In this document: one piece after another, positions 18,565 to 22,577 of the stretch
Numbering within the stretch: the first letter of the stretch is position 1
How the letters are laid out: each line of letters opens with the position of its first letter
Source: Zancudomyces culisetae
Taxonomy: Eukaryota; Kickxellomycota; Harpellomycetes; Harpellales; Legeriomycetaceae
Direction of reading: 5' to 3'
Assembly: GCA_001969505.1 (NCBI GenBank)
Contig: LSSK01000858.1
Span: 1-22,577 of the forward strand
DNA length: 22,577 nt
Program-made: the position numbers and the translations under genes
The notes under the pieces: generated by a model
Seen by the model: only the letters and a program-made list of their open reading frames with translations
Database searches by the model: none
Told to the model about the DNA's origin: nothing

Positions 18565-20457
18565 ATGCATAATACAAACAATAATTCGCCAGCCGCGATA
18601 ATGTCGGCACCAACAAAATATAGAGCGATCGTTGGGGTAGGATATATAGGGAAGGCTGTTGCAATACAGTATATAAACAAATATGTTAGCCAGATCCAGG
18701 ACTCACAGAATACGCAGAAGAATAAACAGAAGCAAAAACAAAAGCAGAAACAGGGAGGTGTAAAGCAAGAGGTACTTGAAAAACAAGAACGGGAGGATAA
18801 ACCTGCTGTTGTATTTGAACCACCAGTCCACACAAAGATATTCGAATTTAATAATTTTTTCAAGCAAGAAGCACAGAAAAAAGAAGGAAAGACAGGAGGA
18901 ATCTCCGGGACACAATTTGGATCAGACAATGGGGGAGGTATAAATAAGAATGTATACCTTGACAGCGGTGTGCAAAATAGAGTTGAGATAGAAAGTGTAA
19001 GTAGTGGAGAGGATTCGATGTTTTTTACACAAACACCGCTTTCTGGAGAAGAAGACATTTCAGTGTTCAAAACAAGTACAAACACAAGTACCGAAACACT
19101 GGTAAATGATAGCAATAGTGATAACAATGGTACCAGCGTTAATCATGGAAATGCTGCAGGGAGTCTGATATTTGGTGTAGCTGATGGAGTCGGTGGGTGG
19201 AATGATGTTGGAATAAGCCCCAGTGTCTTTGCTAGAACACTGACAAGCTATGTGAAAGCAATGTCCAAATTTGAATGGAAGCTTTACCATCGCGAGCCGA
19301 TAGACATAAAAAACGTGGTTCGTAGAGCATTTACACTAATGAAATTACACCACCAGAGTGACGAAGTGGTGGGCTTAAGAGCTCAAAAAAAAGAAAGTAA
19401 TGAAGAGGCAATTCCATGCTGCGGAAGCAGCACGATTGCAGCATGTGAGCTCCAGCTAGACACAGGAGAGCTTACAACCGGAGTGCTCGGTGATTCTACA
19501 TACTCGATCTTCCAGCTCACATCGTCGAGTGAATCACCGGGGTCAGAGCTAGAATCAAATACTGCCGATGGAGAAATGGGTGCGGGAGAAATCGTTCAAG
19601 TGAAGAGCGTATTTAATAGCACGGAGCAACAACATCGATTCAACATGCCGTACCAACTATGCATTCCTCCCACACAAGAACAAATTCAAAGACAAAAATA
19701 TAGAAAAAACCAAAAACACATGTATCAAAATGAAAGTGGAGACAAGAGAGTGGAGAAAGAATCTGCTAATGACATCAGAATGGCCAGAAATAGCGATAGC
19801 TTTGGTGATAATGAGCAATACATTGGGAAAACCGGAGATGGGAGAGCTGCCAATGGTGGAGAGAGGCGAATTGAGGATGTGGTCGAGTACTATTCACCAA
19901 AGATGGAGGCAATCACACACCAGGTATTGGAACAACTAGATAGCTACACCTTCGACCATGAAGCTAAACAGGGTCTGGATACTCCAAACGATATGGTGAT
20001 GAATAGCCACGAACTAGGCAACAACAGTTTGGTTTTGATGGCAACAGATGGGTTATTTGACAATGTAGCGGTTGCTGAAATAGAAACTCTGATGGAGAGT
20101 CACATGCAAAACATGAGAAATATACAAAATATGCAACGTCTTAACAACGGTGTTGGAGGACAGAAAGCGCTTGGAATTAGTGATGACAAGCTTGAGCAAA
20201 TGGTAATGCAGCAGTTAACAGCAGATATTGTCAAATTAGCAATTGTGAACTACGCAAGTAAGGAAAGTACAACACCATTTAGTGAAAGAGCCAAACAGGC
20301 AGGGTATTCGTATACAGGAGGAAAGCCAGATGACGTTACAATTGTGTTGTGCTGGTTAAAAGAGGCCAAGGGAGATAAAAAAGATAATGGAGATGGAAGA
20401 GGTGGTGGTAAAAACAGTATTGATAGTGATAGATTTAATTTTAAGGCTAAACTGTAA
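18565..20457 (+). CDS. PTC7: PTC7/PPTC7-family PP2C protein phosphatase with large insertions
   Basis: Metal-dependent Ser/Thr phosphatase; the family acts at mitochondria, for example on coenzyme Q biosynthesis and mitophagy factors. PP2C motifs in order: GEDSMFF (148-154), GVADGVGGW (204-212), GSSTIAACEL (287-296), LGDSTYSIF (308-316), FNMPYQL (359-365), LMATDGLFDN (491-500) and GKPDDVTIVL (586-595). The metal-binding acidic residues are Asp150, Asp207, Asp495 and Asp590. At 630 residues it is about twice the usual 300-345. Extra sequence lies in three places: a Gln/Lys-rich low-complexity block (50-70), about 45 polar residues between the first two motifs, and about 90 residues between 366 and 487. 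A hydrophobic, Gly-rich N-terminal helix (20-38) might be a membrane or import segment. A second in-frame ATG at 18601 (residue 13) is an alternative start. Insertions read as in-frame coding rather than introns, but this is not proven. Confidence 0.88.
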   Translation: MHNTNNNSPAAIMSAPTKYRAIVGVGYIGKAVAIQYINKYVSQIQDSQNTQKNKQKQKQKQKQGGVKQEVLEKQEREDKPAVVFEPPVHTKIFEFNNFFKQEAQKKEGKTGGISGTQFGSDNGGGINKNVYLDSGVQNRVEIESVSSGEDSMFFTQTPLSGEEDISVFKTSTNTSTETLVNDSNSDNNGTSVNHGNAAGSLIFGVADGVGGWNDVGISPSVFARTLTSYVKAMSKFEWKLYHREPIDIKNVVRRAFTLMKLHHQSDEVVGLRAQKKESNEEAIPCCGSSTIAACELQLDTGELTTGVLGDSTYSIFQLTSSSESPGSELESNTADGEMGAGEIVQVKSVFNSTEQQHRFNMPYQLCIPPTQEQIQRQKYRKNQKHMYQNESGDKRVEKESANDIRMARNSDSFGDNEQYIGKTGDGRAANGGERRIEDVVEYYSPKMEAITHQVLEQLDSYTFDHEAKQGLDTPNDMVMNSHELGNNSLVLMATDGLFDNVAVAEIETLMESHMQNMRNIQNMQRLNNGVGGQKALGISDDKLEQMVMQQLTADIVKLAIVNYASKESTTPFSERAKQAGYSYTGGKPDDVTIVLCWLKEAKGDKKDNGDGRGGGKNSIDSDRFNFKAKL

Positions 20458-20500
20458 TAAGAATAAATATATAATTGTTAGGTAGTTAACATAGAACAAG

Positions 20501-20525
20501 ATAAAATAAAATAAAATAAAATAAA
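20501..20525. repeat. ATAAA pentanucleotide repeat, five copies
   Basis: Five perfect ATAAA units, 43 bp after the PP2C stop codon. Confidence 0.9.
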
Positions 20526-20580
20526 AACAGTTTTACAAACTCAGACAAACAAAAATGAAAGGAAAAAAAACAATTATTCG

Positions 20581-20610
20581 TATATATGTGTATATATGTG
20601 TATATATGTG
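20581..20610. repeat. TATATATGTG decanucleotide repeat, three copies
   Basis: Three perfect 10-bp units followed by TATATATA, 24 bp before the complement of the RhoGAP stop codon. Confidence 0.9.
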
Positions 20611-20633
20611 TATATATAATAAAGGAGAGAGAG

Positions 20634-22577
20634 TTATGGGATTGCAAAGGCATTTCCGGACAGGCTCGTAGGAAAGGTAGGAGAAAGCGGAGAAATAGGT
20701 TGGAAATCACTACTTTCGGCATGAGCAGAGTCGCTAGACACCAACGAAGCATTGCTAGCAGACAGGGGAAGCGGGGGGAAGGACAACGAAGGAAGTTTTG
20801 TGGAATCACTGGGCCAAATAGCATCAACACGTGTTATTAGAAAAGTAATGCAAACATTGACAGCACTGATATCAAGCATTTCGAGTCCAAGGTGATTCGA
20901 GGGCAGACGCAAAAGATTAGGGGCAAAGACTACAGATAGATTAACAGGGGTCATCAAATTGACAGAAGACAACGATGAGATTTTATTGAGATGGCGCAGC
21001 AGCGTCAGCATGGTCAGGAAATGAGCTGGCGGCATGGACAGCGCGACCTGGCGGTACCAAATGATCTTTTCTTGCTCAGTGACTTCAATGCTGGAGGCGT
21101 GGATCCACGATCGATACAGCTCGGAAGTGAGGAGCGGGTTGGGCAGGTCGCGGAAGTATTGTTTCAGTACGCTGGTAACACTGGCGACATCCATATCTGC
21201 GGGTGCAATTGGCTCATCTAAACGCCTTTGTTTGACCAATAAAGAAATGCGGTTGTGTACAGTGCGAATATCGGATGTAGATCCACTTTTACGATATATG
21301 CCTTCCATGTCTGCACCATAAGTCTCTATAAACTCCAATGACTTGTGTACAATCCACGGCACTCCATCAGACGCATGCTCCAACTCTACCTGTTTCTCCA
21401 GGCTACGTGTAAACATTGCATCTGGTGCAAAGCTAGCATCAGCCGCCTTATTGTCCTCTACTTCTGCACCCCGTCCAGGTGCTGACCGGCCACCAGAAGC
21501 CTGCACTGGCCCAGTACATTTGCTTGTATCATTCGATAGACACCGCTGGTGCACTGTGTATGTACACAACCGACATCGCAGATCTTTTCCATTAATCCCC
21601 CACACAAGCTCACCGCAGTGGTCACATCTCACTGGTCGTAGCGAGCTGAATCCCTGGTATGCATGTGCATGAACTCCTCCAAAAAACATTTCTGCTTTCT
21701 TGCTTATCTGTATCACGTGACCATCCTTACCATCTTTTTTGATGACAGTATTTTTCCTTTCGACATTGCCGGTGGCTGCAACAGTAGTTGTGCTGCTTGT
21801 GTTGGTTATACTCGCGCCGCTTTTGAGCCGGGCATTCTCTGTTTGTAGCTCTGCTATCTTTTCATACGCCTCCTTCAACTCTTCCTTTAGTCTTTCGATT
21901 TCTTTGGTCAGCCTCCTAGTCTCAACATTGCTACGGTCTTTATGCTCTCTACTCCTCACTCGTTGATCCCTGTCTGCATCTGTACCTACTCGCAGTCCTA
22001 CCCCTAGTTCTCGTTTGCTACTCTGCTTAACTTCTGGCTCTTTGGTACCCTCTGGAATTTCTGGCAGTTCCTTTTGCCGTCCCCTTAGTTTCTCTTGCTG
22101 CCGTGCGAGCATTTTCTTCTTCTCCTTCCGCATTACATAGCATGGTACACAATAAATCACACCCTATAATAGTTCATACTCGCTTGTTAGTTTAACTGTT
22201 CAAAAATAAAATATCAATATATCAAAAACCCCCCCCCTCTTTTTACTTACTGAGTTGGTCTTTGCAAACGAGTTTCCTTGGATCTTTTTTTTACATGTTG
22301 AACACCTAAAACAGTCTGAATGGTAGGCACCTTCTGCTGTTACTACTGCCTCATCAAATATTTGTTTCTCACAAAGTGTACAGCTATATGAACATTCCAT
22401 ACATATAGGCTTTCCGTCCGTCAAAAACAGCATATTCGACTTGTATTCTATTAATTTGCTGCAAATTGTACACTGAAAACATTCAATATGCCATACCCCT
22501 CCTGAAAACTGTATTGCATTCCCCCCCTCTATCACTTTTCCACAGCCTCTACATTCTGGTAGTGCTGTGGTTTCTAC
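20634..22577 (-). CDS. LIM-LIM-coiled-coil-C1-RhoGAP protein (5' end outside window)
   Basis: GTPase-activating protein for a Rho-family GTPase, probably acting on Rho1 or Cdc42 at sites of polarised growth and wall synthesis. Exons seen: 22577-22251 (5'-incomplete) and 22163-20634, joined in phase across an 87-bp GTAAGT...TATAG intron; 618 residues are visible. Numbering from the window edge, LIM1 ligands are C9, C12, H30, C33, C36, C39, C59 and C62. LIM2 ligands are C66, C69, H86, C89, C92, C95, C114 and C117, the last two contributed by the second exon. A charged coiled coil lies at about 190-225. A C1 zinc finger at about 276-325 has canonical H-x12-C-x2-C-x13-C-x2-C-x4-H-x2-C-x7-C spacing. 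The RhoGAP domain at about 362-550 has the arginine finger Arg400 in EGIYRKSGS. A Ser/Pro-rich tail ends the protein. Yeast Rga1/Rga2 share LIM-LIM-coil-GAP but, as I recall, lack C1. Confidence 0.95.

Larger units (their letters stand above)
20458..20633. other. Short convergent 3' region
   Basis: 176 bp between two converging genes, filled with ATAAA and TATATATGTG tandem repeats. TATATA, TATGTA-like and AATAAA elements typical of fungal poly(A) regions occur on both strands, so it probably serves as a bidirectional 3'-end region. Confidence 0.55.

Noticed and set aside
18525-19127. 200-codon minus-strand open frame rich in Phe, Cys and Leu
   Set aside because: Shadow of the Gln/Lys-rich 5' part of the PP2C gene; the hydrophobicity arises from reverse-complemented A-rich codons.
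22228-22527. Runs of seven to nine C near 22228-22237 and 22521-22527
   Set aside because: Considered as sequencing or assembly errors causing frameshift, but the LIM reading frame is continuous across the coding run and the other run is intronic.
1-22577. Search for tRNA, rRNA, snRNA, CRISPR arrays and transposases
   Set aside because: No B-box plus cloverleaf, no direct-repeat/spacer array and no transposase or reverse-transcriptase motifs were seen by eye; a covariance-model scan would be the decisive check.

Overview
The window reads as nuclear DNA of a fungus. It is AT-rich, has short spliceosomal introns (about 66 to 185 bp, mostly GTA-type donors and TAG acceptors), and long AT-rich intergenic stretches. 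Several products point to fungi: a probable DASH kinetochore subunit (DASH is fungal), an eight-cysteine GPI-anchored surface protein, a LIM-LIM-C1-RhoGAP protein, and a 4-coumarate:CoA-ligase-like enzyme ending in SKL. The intron density of the ubiquilin and deneddylase genes argues against an intron-poor Saccharomyces-type yeast. An early-diverging (zygomycete-type) filamentous fungus is possible, but I cannot fix the taxon from sequence alone.

Layout, left to right: (1) DSK2-type ubiquilin, minus strand, seven exons, 754-2655. (2) SENP8/NEDP1-type deneddylase, plus strand, six or seven exons, 5006-6793. (3) A small two-exon gene, minus strand, 6982-7408, probably DASH subunit Dad2. (4) UBE2J1-type ER-anchored ubiquitin-conjugating enzyme, minus strand, 8318-9250. 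(5) Secreted GPI-anchored Cys-domain/Ser-rich protein, minus strand, 10190-11341. (6) Peroxisomal acyl/aryl-CoA ligase, minus strand, 12688-14382. (7) Mitochondrial-type succinate-semialdehyde dehydrogenase, plus strand, two exons, 16192-18075. (8) PTC7-family PP2C phosphatase, plus strand, 18565-20457. (9) 3' part of a LIM-LIM-coiled-coil-C1-RhoGAP protein, minus strand, 20634 to the right edge. The multi-exon models were rebuilt by hand from splice signals, reading phase and family alignment remembered from known proteins.

The left 9 kb holds three ubiquitin or ubiquitin-like pathway genes: a shuttle receptor, a NEDD8-type protease and an ERAD E2. Dsk2 and Ubc6-type E2s act in the same ER-associated degradation route, but nothing in the sequence shows co-regulation, and fungal gene order often places unrelated genes together. 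The CoA ligase and the SSADH are divergently transcribed from a 1.8 kb spacer containing a palindromic pair of GATA motifs.

I found no CRISPR array, mobile element, tRNA, rRNA or defence-type operon. Nothing here is convincingly a wholly new system. The most checkable oddities are at the gene-structure level: a GC-AG intron, a probable 36-bp cassette exon, a 42-bp microexon carrying the catalytic glutamine of the deneddylase, and a 75-bp in-frame intron whose retention would add a hydrophobic helix. Long insertions in the PP2C and deneddylase and an orphan exon-like segment near 8012 are also worth checking.
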